Shown: piece after piece, positions 49,210-61,600 of the stretch
Layout: each line of letters opens with the position of its first letter
Position numbering within the stretch: position 1 is the first letter of the stretch
Assembly: GCA_009763385.1 (NCBI GenBank)
Contig: CM019831.1
Location: 86,401,845 to 86,465,844 of the forward strand
Reading direction: 5' to 3'
Source: Coix lacryma-jobi var. lacryma-jobi
Lineage: Eukaryota; Streptophyta; Magnoliopsida; Poales; Poaceae
Length of the DNA stretch: 64,000 nucleotides
Notes under the pieces: generated by a model
Database searches by the model: none
Told to the model about the DNA's origin: nothing
Seen by the model: only the letters and a program-made list of their open reading frames with translations
Translations under genes and position numbers: made by a program

Positions 49210-51795
49210 CATTCTTTCCCACTGATGCTCCAAAAAACTCACGGTTGAATTTTCACAACGGACGCACCCAATCTTCTCCGTTTGACCCACAACTCATGTT
49301 TGGTGGGTTTTTGGCACTTTCATTTCCGATGGAACGGTGCCGCAAAGTCACGCGAGATGGCCGTTGTTCGCGTTGATGCACCGAAAAACTCGCGGTTGAA
49401 TTTTTCGCAACGGACGCACCCAATCATCTTAATTTGACCCAAAACTCATGTTTGGTGGGTTTTTGTTGGTTTCATTTCCGACGTTACGGTGCCGCAAAAC
49501 TCGCGCGAGAGGGCTGTTATTCCCACAGATGCACCGAAACACTCGCGGTTGAATTTTTCGCAACGGACGCACCCAATCATCTTAGTTCGACCGAAAACTA
49601 ATGTTTAGTGCGGTTTGAGCACTTTCGTTTCGACGGAACGGTTCCGCAAAACTCGCACGAGTGGGCCATTTTTTCCACCGATGCACAAAAAACTCATTGT
49701 TAAATTTTTTGGAATGGATGCACCCAATCATCTCCGTTTGACCCAGAACAAATGTTTGGTGTGCTATTGGCACTTTCGTTTCCGACGGAACGGTGCCGCA
49801 AAACTCACGCGAGATGACCATTTTCCCACTGATGCACTAAAAAACCCACGATTGAATTTTTCGCAACATACGCACCCAATCATCTCGTTTGACCCAAAAC
49901 TCATGTTTGGTGGGTTTTTAGCACTTTCATTTCCGACGTTACGGTACTGCAAAACTCACGCGGAAGGGTCGTCTTTCCCACTGATGCGCCGAAAAACTCG
50001 CGGTTGATTTTTTTCGCAAAGACGCACCCAATCATCTCAGTTTGACCCAAAACTCATGTTTGGTGGGTTATTTGCACTTCCTTTTCTGATGGAACAGTGC
50101 CACAAAAGTCGCGCGAGTGGGCCATTTTTCCCACTAATGCACAAAAAAACTTGCGGTTGAATTTTTCGCAACAGACGCACCCAATCATATCAGTTTGACC
50201 CAAAACTCATGTTTGGTGGGTTTTTGTTACATTCATTTCCGACGTTACGGTGCAGCAAAACTCGCGCGAGAGGGTCGCTATTCCCACTGATGCACCGAAG
50301 AACTCGTGGTTGAATTTTTCGCAGTGCACGCACCCAATCATCTCAGTTTGACCCAAAACTCAAGTTTAGTGGGGTTTTGGCAGTTTATTTCCGGCGGAAT
50401 GGTGCCGCAAAACTTGCACGAGTGGGCCATTTTTTCCATCGATGCACCAAAAAACTCATAGTTTAATTTTTTGGAATTGACGCACCTAATCATCTCAGTT
50501 TGCCCAAAACTCATGTTTGGTGGGTTTTTGTACTTTCATTTCCGACGTTACGGTACCGCAAAACTCACGCGGAAAGGCCGTTTTTCCCACTGATGCACCG
50601 AAAAACTCGCGGTTGAATTTTTCGCAACGGACGCACCCAATCATCTCCGTTTGACCCAAAACACATGTTTGGTGGGTTTTTGGCCCTTTCATTTTCGTCG
50701 AAATGGTGCTGCAAAACTCACGCGAGACAGCCATTTTTCCCACTGATGCACCGAAAAACTCGTGGTGAATTTTTTGCAATGGACGCACCCAAATATCTCA
50801 GTTTGACACAAAACTCATGTTTGGTGGGTTTTTAGCACTTTCATTTCCGACGTTACGGTACTGCAAAACTCACGCGGAAGGGCCGTGTTTCCCACTGATG
50901 CACCGAAAAACTTGCAGTTGATTTTTTTGCAACAGACACACCCAAACATCTCTGTTTAACTCAAAACACATGTTCGGTGGGTTTTTGGCACTTTTATTTC
51001 TGACGGAACGGTGCCGCAAAACTCGCGCGAGAGGGCCATTTTTCCACTGATGCACTGAAAAACTTGTGGTTTAGTTTTTCGCAACGGACGCACCCAATCA
51101 TTTCCATTTAACCCAAAACTCATGTTTGTTGGGTTTTTGACACTTTCATTTTCATCACAACGGTGCTGCAAAACTCGCGCGGGTGGGCCGTGTTTCCCAC
51201 TAATGCAGCAAAAAACTTGCAGTTGAATTTTTCTCAACGGACGCACCCAATCATCTCAGTTTGACCGAAAACTAATGTTTGGTGGGTTTTTGGCACTTTC
51301 ATTTCTGATGGAACAGTACCGCAAAACTCGTTCGAGAGGGCGTTATTTCCCCTGATGCACCGAAAAACTCACGGTTGAATTTTCACAACGGACGCACCCA
51401 ATCTTCTCCGTTTGACCCACAACTCATGTTTCGTGGGTTTTTGGCAGTTTCATTTCCGATGGAACGGTGCCGCAAAAGTCACGCGAGATGGCCATTGTTA
51501 CCGTTGATGCACCGAAAAACTCGCGGTTGAATTTTTCGCAACGGACGCACCCAATCATCTTAATTTGACCCAAAACTCATGTTTGGTTGGTTTTTGTTAG
51601 TTTCATTTCGACGTTACGGTGCCGCAAAACTCGCGCGAGAGGGCTGTTATTCCCACAGATGCACCTAAAAACTTGTAGTTGAATTTTTTGCAACGGACAC
51701 ACCCAATCATCTCAGTTTGACCGAAAACTAATGTTTGGTGGGTTTTTGGCACTTTCATTTCTGATGGAACGGTGCCGCAAAACTCGTGCGAGAGG
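49210..51795. repeat. 17-mer unit 1 of super-repeat 3
   Basis: 2,586 bp, with gtgccacaaaagtc and catatcag as in copies 2 and 4. It has tttaaccc and tctcaacggacg where first units of copies 1, 2 and 4 have tttgaccc and tctcaa(g)-type text. Confidence 0.8.
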
Positions 51796-54372
51796 CATTC
51801 TTTCCCACTGATGCTCCAAAAACTCACGGTTGAATTTTCACAACGGACGCACCCAATCTTCTCCGTTTGACCCACAACTCATGTTTGGTGGGTTTTTGGC
51901 ACTTTCATTTCCTGATGGAACGGTGCCGCAAAAGTCACGCGAGATGGCCGTTGTTCGCGTTGATGCACCGAAAAACTCGCGGTTGAATTTTTCGCAACGG
52001 ACGCACCCAATCATCTTAATTTGACCCAAAACTCATGTTTGGTGGGTTTTTGTTGGTTTCATTTCCGACGTTACGGTGCCGCAAAACTCGCGCGAGAGGG
52101 CTGTTATTCCCACAGATGCACCGAAACACTCGCGGTTGAATTTTTCGCAACGGACGCACCCAATCATCTCAGTTCGACCGAAAACTAATGTTTAGTGCGG
52201 TTTGAGCACTTTCGTTTCGACGGAACGGTTCCGCAAAACTCGCACGAGTGGGCCATTTTTTCCACCGATGCACCAAAAAACTCATTGTTAAATTTTTTGG
52301 AATGGACGCACCCAATCATCTCCGTTTGACCCAGAACAAATGTTTGGTGTGCTATTGGCACTTTCGTTTCCGACGGAACGGTGCCGCAAAACTCACGCGA
52401 GATGACCATTTTTCCCACTGATGCACTAAAAAACCCACGATTGAATTTTTCGCAACAAACGCACCCAATCATCTCCGTTTGACCCAAAACTCATGTTTGG
52501 TGGGTTTTAGCACTTTCATTCCGACGTTACGGTACTGCAAAACTCACGCGAAGGGCCGTCTTTCCCACTGATGCGCCGAAAAACTCACGGTTGATTTTTT
52601 TCGCAAAGACGCACCCAATCATCTCAGTTTGACCCAAAACTCATGTTTGGTGGGTTATTTGCACTTCCTTTTCTGATGGAACAGTGCCGCAAAAGTCACG
52701 CGAGTGGGCCTTTTTCCCACTAATGCACAAAAAACTTGCGGTTGAATTTTCGCAACAGACGCACCCAATCATCTCAGTTTGACCCAAAACTCATGTTTGG
52801 TGGGTTTTTGTTACTTTCATTTCCGACGTTACGGTGCAGCAAAACTCGCGCGAGAGGGTCGCTATTCCCACTGATGCACCGAAGAATCGTGGTTGAATTT
52901 TTCGCAGTGCACGCACCCAATCATCTCAGTTTGACCCAAAACTCAAGTTAGTGGGGTTTTGGCAGTTTTATTTCCGGCGGAATGGTGCCGCAAAACTTGC
53001 ACGAGTGGGCCATTTTTTCCATCGATGCACCGAAAAACTCATAGTTTAATTTTTGGAATTGACGCACCTAATCATCTCAGTTTACCCAAAACTCATGTTT
53101 GGTGGGTTTTTGTACTTTCATTTCCGACGTTACGGTACCGCAAAACTCACGCGGAAAGGCCGTTTTTCCCACTGATGCACCGAAAAACTCGCGGTTGAAT
53201 TTTTCGCAACGGACGCACCCAATCATCTCCGTTTGACCCAAAACACATGTTTGGTGGGTTTTGGCCCTTTCATTTCGTCGAAATGGTGCTGCAAAACTCA
53301 CGCGAGAAGCCATTTTTCCCACTGATGCACCGAAAAACTCGTTGGTGAATTTTTTCATACGCACCCAAACATCTCAGTTTGACACAAAACTCATGTTTGG
53401 TGGGTTTTTAGCACTTTCATTTCGACGTTACGGTACTGCAAAACTCACGCGGAAGGGCCGTCTTTCCCACTGATGCCCGAAAAACTTGCAGTTGATTTTT
53501 TTGCAACAGACACACCCAAACATCTCTGTTTAACTCAAAACACATGTTCGGTGGGTTTTTGGCACTTTTTATTTCTGACGGAACGGTGCCGCAAAACTCG
53601 CGCGAGAGGGCCATTTTTCCACTGATGCACTGAAAAACTTGTGGTTTAGTTTTTCGCAACGGACGCACCCAATCATTTCCATTTAACCCAAACTCATGTT
53701 TGTTGGGTTTTTGACACTTTCATTTTCATCACAACGGTGCTGCAAAACTCGCGCGGGTGGGCCGTGTTTCCCACTAATGCAGCAAAAAACTTGCAGTTGA
53801 ATTTTTCTCAACGGACGCACCCAATCATCTCAGTTTGACCGAAAACTAATGTTTGGTGGGTTTTTGGCACTTTCATTTCTGATGGAACAGTACCGCAAAA
53901 CTCGTTCGAGAGGGCGTTATTTCCCCCTGATGCACCGAAAAACTCACGGTTGAATTTTCACAACGGACGCACCCAATCTTCTCCGTTTGACCCACAACTC
54001 ATGTTTCGTGGGTTTTTGGCAGTTTCATTTCCGATGGAACGGTGCCGCAAAAGTCACGCGAGATGGCCATTGTTACCGTTGATGCACCGAAAAACTCGCG
54101 GTTGAATTTTTCGCAACGGACGCACCCAATCATCTTAATTTGACCCAAAACTCATGTTTGGTTTGTTTTTGTTAGTTTCATTTCCGACGTTACGGTGCCG
54201 CAAAACTCGCGCGAGAGGGCTGTTTATTCCCACAGATGCACCTAAAAACTTGTAGTTGAATTTTTTGCAACGGACACACCCAATCATCTCATTTGACCGA
54301 AAACTAATGTTTGGTGGGTTTTTGGCACTTTCATTTCTGATGGAACGGTGCCGCAAAACTCGTGCGAGAGGG
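51796..54372. repeat. 17-mer unit 2 of super-repeat 3
   Basis: 2,577 bp with scattered one-base losses. It has tttggtgggtttttgtac at about 53098 rather than the g-run variant of the other second units. Confidence 0.8.
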
Positions 54373-56954
54373 CATTCTTTCCCACTGATGCTCCAAAAAA
54401 CTCACGGTTGAATTTTCACAACGGACGCACCCAATCTTCTCCGTTTGACCCACAACTCATTTGGTGGGTTTTTGGCACTTTCATTTCCGATGGAACGGTG
54501 CCGCAAAAGTCACGCGAGATGGCCGTTGTTCGCGTTGATTGCACCGAAAACTCGCGGTTGAATTTTCGCAACGGACGCACCCAATCATCTTAATTTGACC
54601 CAAAACTCATGTTTGGTGGGTTTTTGTTGGTTTCATTTCCGACGTTACGGTGCCGCAAAACTCGCGCGAGAGGGCTGTAATTCCCACAGATGCACCGAAA
54701 CACTCGCGTTGAATTTTTCGCAACGGACGCACCCAATCATCTTAGTTCGACGAAACAAACTAATGTTTAGTGCGGTTTGAGCACTTTCGTTATCGACGGA
54801 ACGGTTTCCGCAAAACTCGCACGAGTGGGCCATTTTTTCCACCGATGCACCAAAAAACTCATTGTTAATTTTTTGGAATGGACGCACCCAATCATCTCCG
54901 TTTGACCCAGAACAAATGATGTGTGCTATTGGCACTTTCGTTTCCGACGGAACGGTGCCGCAAAACTCACGCGAGATGACCATTTTTCCCACTGATGCAC
55001 TAAAAAACCCGATTGAATTTTTCGCAACATACGCACCCAATCATCTCCGTTTGACCCAAAACTCATATTTGGTGGGTTTTTAGCACTTTCATTTCCGACG
55101 TTACGTACTGCAAACTCACGCGGAAGGGCCGTCTTTCCCACTGATGCGCCGAAAAACTCACGGTTCATTTTTTTCGCAAAGGACGCACCCAATCATCTCA
55201 GTTTGACCCAAAACTCATGTTGGTGGGTTATTTGCACTTCCTTTTCTGATGGAACAGTGCCACAAAGTCGCGCGAGTGGGCCGTTTTTTCCCACTAATGC
55301 ACAAAAAAACTTCGGTTGAATTTTTCGCAACAGACGCACCCAATCATATCAGTTTTGACCCAAAACTCATGTTTGGTGGGTTTTTGTTACATTTCATTTC
55401 CGACGTTACGGTGCAGCAAAACTCGCGCGAGAGGGTCGCTATTCCCACTGATGCACCGAAGAACTCGTGGTTGAATTTTTCGCAGTGCACGCACCCAATC
55501 ATCTCAGTTTGACCCAAAACTCAAGTTTAGTGGGGTTTTGGCAGTTTTATTTCCGGCGGAATGGTGCCGCAAAACTTGCACGAGTGGGCCATTTTTTCCA
55601 TCGATGCACCGAAAAACTCATAGTTTAATTTTTTGGAGTTGACGCACCTAATCATCTCAGTTTGACCCAAACTCATGTTTGGTGGGTTTTTGTACTTTCA
55701 TTTCCGACGTTACGGTACCCGCAAAACCTCACGCGGAAAGGCGTTTTTCCCACTCATGCACCGAAAAACTCGCGGTTGAATTTTTCGCAACGGACGCACC
55801 CAATCATCTCCGTTTGACCCAAAACACATGTTTGGTGGGTTTTGGCCCTTTCATTTTCGTCGAAATGGTGCTGCAAAACTCACGCGAGGAGCCATTTTTC
55901 CCACTGATGCACCGAAAAACTCGTTGGTGAATTTTTTGCAATGGACGCACCCAAACATCTCAGTTTGACACAAAACTCATGTTTGGTGGGTTTTTGCACT
56001 TTCATTTCCGACGTTACGGTACTGCAAAACTCACGCGGAAGGGCCGTCTTTCCCACTGATGCGCCGAAAAACTTGCAGTTGATTTTTTTGCAACAGACAC
56101 ACACCCAAACATCTCTGTTTAACCAAACACATGTTCGGTGGGTTTTTGGCACTTTTATTTCTGACGGAACGGTGCCGCAAACTCGCGCGAGAGGGCCATT
56201 TTTTCCACTGATGCACTGAAAAACTTGTGGTTTAGTTTTTCGCAACGGACGCACCCAATCATTTCCATTTAACCCAAAACTCATGTTTGTTGGGTTTTTG
56301 ACACTTTCATTTTCATCACAACGGTGCTGCAAAACTCGCGCGGGTGGGCCGTGTTTCCCACTAATGCAGCAAAAAACTTGCAGTTGAATTTTTCTCAACG
56401 GACGCACCCAATCATCTCAGTTTGACCGAAACTAATGTTTGGTGGGTTTTTGGCACTTTCATTTCTGATGGAACAGTACCGCAAAACTCGTTCGAGAGGG
56501 CGTTATTTCCCCCTGATGCACCGAAAAACTCACGTTTGAATTTTCACAACGGACGCCCCAATCTTCTCCGTTTGACCCACAACTCATGTTTCGTGGGTTT
56601 TTGGCAGTTTCATTTCCGATGGAACGGTGCCGCAAAAGTTACGCGAGATGGCCATTGTTTCCGTTAATGCACCGAAAACTCGCGGTTGAATTTTTCGCAA
56701 CGGACGCACCCAATCATCTTAATTTGACCCAAAACTCATGTTTGGTTGGTTTTTGTTAGTTTCATTTCCGACGTTACGGTACCGCAAAACTCGCGCGAGA
56801 GGGCTGTTATTCCCAGATGCACCTAAAAACTTGTAGTTGAATTTTTTGCAACGGACACACCCAATCATCTCAGTTTGACCAAAAACTAATGTTTGGTGGG
56901 TTTTTGGCACTTTCATTTCTGATGGAACGGTGCCGCAAAACTCGTGCGAGAGGG
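54373..56954. repeat. 17-mer unit 3 of super-repeat 3
   Basis: 2,582 bp. Carries tcatatttggtg at about 55068 and ggagttgacg at about 55635. Many single-base gains and losses are present around 54540-55320. Confidence 0.8.
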
Positions 56955-58631
56955 CATTCTTTCCCACTGATGCTCCAAAAAAACTCACGGTTGAATTTTC
57001 ACAACGGACGCACCCAATCTTCTCCGTTTGACCCACAACTCATGTTTGGTGGGTTTTTGGCACTTTCATTTCCGATGGAACGGTGCCGCAAAGTCACGCG
57101 AGATGGCCGTTGTTCGCGTTGATGCACCGAAAAACTCGCGGTTGAATTTTTCGCAACGGACGCACCCAATCATCTTAATTTGACCCAAAACTCATGTTTG
57201 GTGGGTTTTTGTTGGTTTCATTTCCGACGTTACGGTGCCGCAAAACTCGCGCGAGAGGGCTGTTATTCCCACAGATGCACCGAAACACTCGCGGTTGAAT
57301 TTTTCGCAAACGGACGCAACCCAATCATCTTAGTTCGACCGAAAACTAATGTTTAGTGCGGTTTGAGCACTTTCGTTATCGACGAACGGTTCCGCAAAAC
57401 TCGCACGAGTGGGCCATTTTTTCCACCGATGCACCAAAAAACTCATTGTTAAATTTTTGGAATGGACGCACCCAATCATCTCCGTTTGACCCAGAACAAA
57501 TGTTTGGTGTGCTATTGGCCACTTTCGTTTTCGACGGAACGGTGGCCGCAAAACTCACGCGAGATGACCATTTTTCCCACTGATGCACTAAAAACCCACG
57601 ATTGAATTTTTCGCAAACATACGCACCCAATCATCTCCGTTTGACCCAAAACTCATGTTTGGTGGGTTTTTAGCACTTTCATTTCTGACGTTACGGTACT
57701 ACAAACTCACGCGGAAGGGCCGTCTTTCCCAACTGATGTGCCGAAAAACTTGCAGTTGATTTTTTTGCAACAGACACACCCAAACATCTCTGTTTAACTC
57801 AAAACACATGTTCGGTGGGTTTTTGGCACTTTTATTTCTGACGGAACGGTGCCGCAAACTCGCGCGAGAGGGCCATTTTTTCCACTGATGCACTGAAAAA
57901 CTTGTGGTTTAGTTTTTCGCACGGACGCACCCAATCATTTCCATTTAACCCAAAACTCATGTTTGTTGGGTTTTTGACCACTTTCATTTTCATCACAACG
58001 GTGCTGCAAAACTCGCGCGGGTGGGCCGTGTTTCCCACTAATGCAGCAAAAAACTTGCAGTTGAATTTTTCTCAACGGACGCACCCAATCATCTCAGTTT
58101 GACCGAAAACTAATGTTTGGTGGGTTTTTGGCACTTTCATTTCTGATGGAACAGTACCGCAAAACTCGTTCGAGAGGGCGTTATTCCCCCCTGATGCACC
58201 GAAAAACTCACGGTTGAATTTCACAACGGACGCACCCAATCTTCTCCGTTTGACCCACAACTCATGTTTCGTGGGTTTTTGGCAGTTTCATTTCCGATGG
58301 AACGGTGCCGCAAAAGTCACGCGAGATGGCCATTGTTTCCGTTGATGCACCGAAAAACTCGCGGTTGAATTTTTCGCAACGGACGCACCCAATCATCTTA
58401 ATTTGACCCAAAACTCATGTTTGGTTGGTTTTGTTAGTTTCATTTCCGACGTTACGGTGCCGCAAAACTCGCGCGAGAGGGCTGTTATTCCACAGATGCA
58501 CCTAAAAACTTGTAGTTGAATTTTTTGCAACGGACACACCCAATCATCTCAGTTTGACCGAAAACTAATGTTTGGTGGGTTTTGGCACTTTCATTTCTGA
58601 CGGAACGGTGCCGCAAAACTCGTGCGAGAGG
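56955..58631. repeat. 11-mer unit of super-repeat 3
   Basis: 1,677 bp. The fused monomer with tactacaaactc and tgatgtgccg is at about 57655-57770. Confidence 0.85.
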
Positions 58632-61600
58632 CATTCTTTCCCACTGATGCTCCAAAAAACTCACGGTTGAATTTTCACAACGGACGCACCCAATCTTCTC
58701 CGTTTGACCCACAACTCATGTTTGGTGGGTTTTTGGCACTTTCATTTCCGATGGAACGGTGCCGCAAAAGTCACGCGAGATGGCCGTTGTTCGCGTTGAT
58801 GCACCGAAAAACTCGCGGTTGAATTTTTCGCAACGGACGCACCCCAATCATCTTAATTTGACCCAAAACTCATGTTGGTGGTTTTGTTGGTTTCATTTCC
58901 GACGTTACGGTGCCGCAAAACTCGCGCGAGAGGGCTGTTATTCCCACAGATGCACCGAAACACTCGCGGTTGAATTTTTCGCAACGGACGCACCCAATCA
59001 TCTAGTTCGACCCGAAAACTAATGTTTAGTGCGGTTTGAGCACTTTCGTTATCGACGGTAACGGTTCCGCAAACTCGCACGAGTGGGCCATTTTTTCCAC
59101 CTGATGCACAAAAAACTCATTGTTAAATTTTTTGGAATGGACGCACCCAATCATCTCCGTTTGACCAGAACAAATGTTTGGTGTGCTATTGGCACTTTCG
59201 TTTCCGACGGAACGGTGCCGCAAAACTCACGCGAGATGACCATTTTTCCCACTAATGCACTAAAAAACCCACGATTGAATTTTTCGCAACATACGCACCC
59301 AATCATCTCCGTTTGACCCAAAAATCATGTTTGGTGGGTTTTTTAGCACTTTCATTCCGACGTTACGGTACTTGCAAACTCACGCGGAAGGGTCCGTCTT
59401 TCCCACTGATGCGCCGAAAAACTCGCGGTTGATTTTTTTCGCAAAGACGCACCAATCATCTCAGTTTGACCCAAAACTCAGGTTTGGTGGGTTATTGCAC
59501 TTCCTTTTCTGATGGAATGGAACAGTGCCACAAAAGTCGCGCGAGTGGGCCATTTTTCCCACTAATGCACAAAAAAAACTTGCGGTTGAATTTTTCGCAA
59601 CAGACGCACCCAATCATATCAGTTTGACCCAAAACTCATGTTTGGTGGGTTTTTGTTACATTCATTTCCGACGTTACGGTGCAGCAAAACTCGCGCGAGA
59701 GGGTCGCTATTCCCACTGATGCACCGAAGAACTCGTGGTTGAATTTTTCGCAGTGCACGCACCCAATCATCTCAGTTTGACCCAAAACTCAAGTTTAGTG
59801 GGGTTTTGGCAGTTTTATTTCCGGCGGAATGGTGCCGCAAAACTTGCACGAGTGGGCCATTTTTTCCATCGATGCACCAAAAACTCATAGTTTAATTTTT
59901 TGGAATTGACGCACCTAATCATCTCAGTTTGCCCAAAACTCATGTTTGGTGGGTTTTTGTACTTTCATTTCCGACGTTACGGTACCGCAAAACTCACGCG
60001 GAAAGGCCGTTTTTCCCACTGATGCACCGAAAAACTCGCGGTTGAATTTTTCGCAACGGACGCACCCAATCATCTCCGTTTGACCCAAACACATGTTTGG
60101 TGGGTTTTTGGCCCTTTCATTTTCGTCGAAATGGTGCTGCAAAACTCACGCGAGACAGCCATTTTTCCCACTGATGCACCGAAAAACTCGTCGGTGAATT
60201 TTTTGCAATGGACCGCCACCAAATATCTCAGTTGACACAAAACTCATGTTTGGTGGGTTTTAGCACTTTCATTTCCGACGTTACGGTACGCCAAAATCTC
60301 ACGCGGAAGGAAGGGCCAATTTTTTTTTCCCACTGATTGCAGCCGAAAAACTTGCAGTTGAGGTTTTTTTTGCACAGACACACCCAAACATCTCTGTTAA
60401 ACTCAAACACATGTTCGGTGGGTTTTGGCACTTTTATTTCTGACGGACGGTGTCCAGCAAAACTCTCGCGCGAAGGAGGGCCATTTTCCACTGATGCACT
60501 GAAAAACTTGTGGTTTAGTTTTCGCAACGGACGCACCCAATCATTTCCATTTGACCCAAACTCATGTTTGTTGGGTTTTTGACACTTTCATTTCATCACA
60601 ACGGTGCTGCAAAACTCGCGCGGGTGGGGCCGTGTTTCCCACTAATGCAGCAAAAAACTTGCAGTTGAATTTTTCTCAAGTACGCACCCAATCATCTCAG
60701 TTTTGACCAAAACTAATGTTGGTGGGTTTTTGGCACTTCATTTCTGATGGAACAGTACCGCAAAACTCGTTCGAGAGGGCCTTATTTCCCCCTGATGCAC
60801 CGAAAACTCACGGTTGAATTTTCACAACGGACGCACCCAATCTTCTCCGTTTGACCCACAACTCATGTTTCGTGGGTTTTTGGCAGTTTCATTTCCGATG
60901 GAACGGTGCCGCAAAAGTCACGCGAGATGGCCATTGTTACCGTTGATGCACCGAAAACTCGCGGTTGAATTTTTCGCAACGGACGCACCCAATCATCTTA
61001 ATTTGACCCAAAACTCATGTTTGGTTGGTTTTTGTTAGTTTCATTTCCGACGTTACGGTGCCGCAAAACTCGCGCGAGAGGGCTGTTATTCCCACAGATG
61101 CACCTAAAAACTTGTAGTTGAATTTTTTGCAACGGACACACCCAATCATCTCAGTTTGACCGAAAACTAATGTTTGGTGGGTTTTTGGCACTTTCATTTC
61201 TGATGGAACGGTGCCGCAAAACTCGTGCGAGAGGGCATTCTTTCCCACTGATGCTCCAAAAAACTCACGGTTGAATTTTCACAACGGACGCACCATCTTC
61301 TCCGTTTGACCCACAACTCATGTTTGGTGGGTTTTTGGCACTTTCATTTCCGATGGAACGGTGCCGCAAAAGTCACGCGAGATGGCCGTTGTTCGCGTTG
61401 ATGCACCGAAAAACTCGCGGTTGAATTTTTCGCACGGACGCACCCAATCATCTTAATTTGACCCAAACTCATGTTTGGTGGGTTTTTGTTGGTTTCATTT
61501 CCGACGTTACGGTGCCGCAAAACTCGCGCGAGAGGGCTGTTATTCCCACAGATGCACCGAAACACTCGCGTTGAATTTTTCGCAACGGACGCACCCAATC

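Larger units (their letters stand above)
49210..58631. repeat. 62-monomer super-repeat, copy 3 (9,422 bp)
   Basis: Marker spacings of 2,586, 2,577, 2,582 and 1,677 bp again give 17+17+17+11. Diagnostic variants return at about 54918 (with a small deletion), 55068, 55635, 56662 and 57736. Confidence 0.85.
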
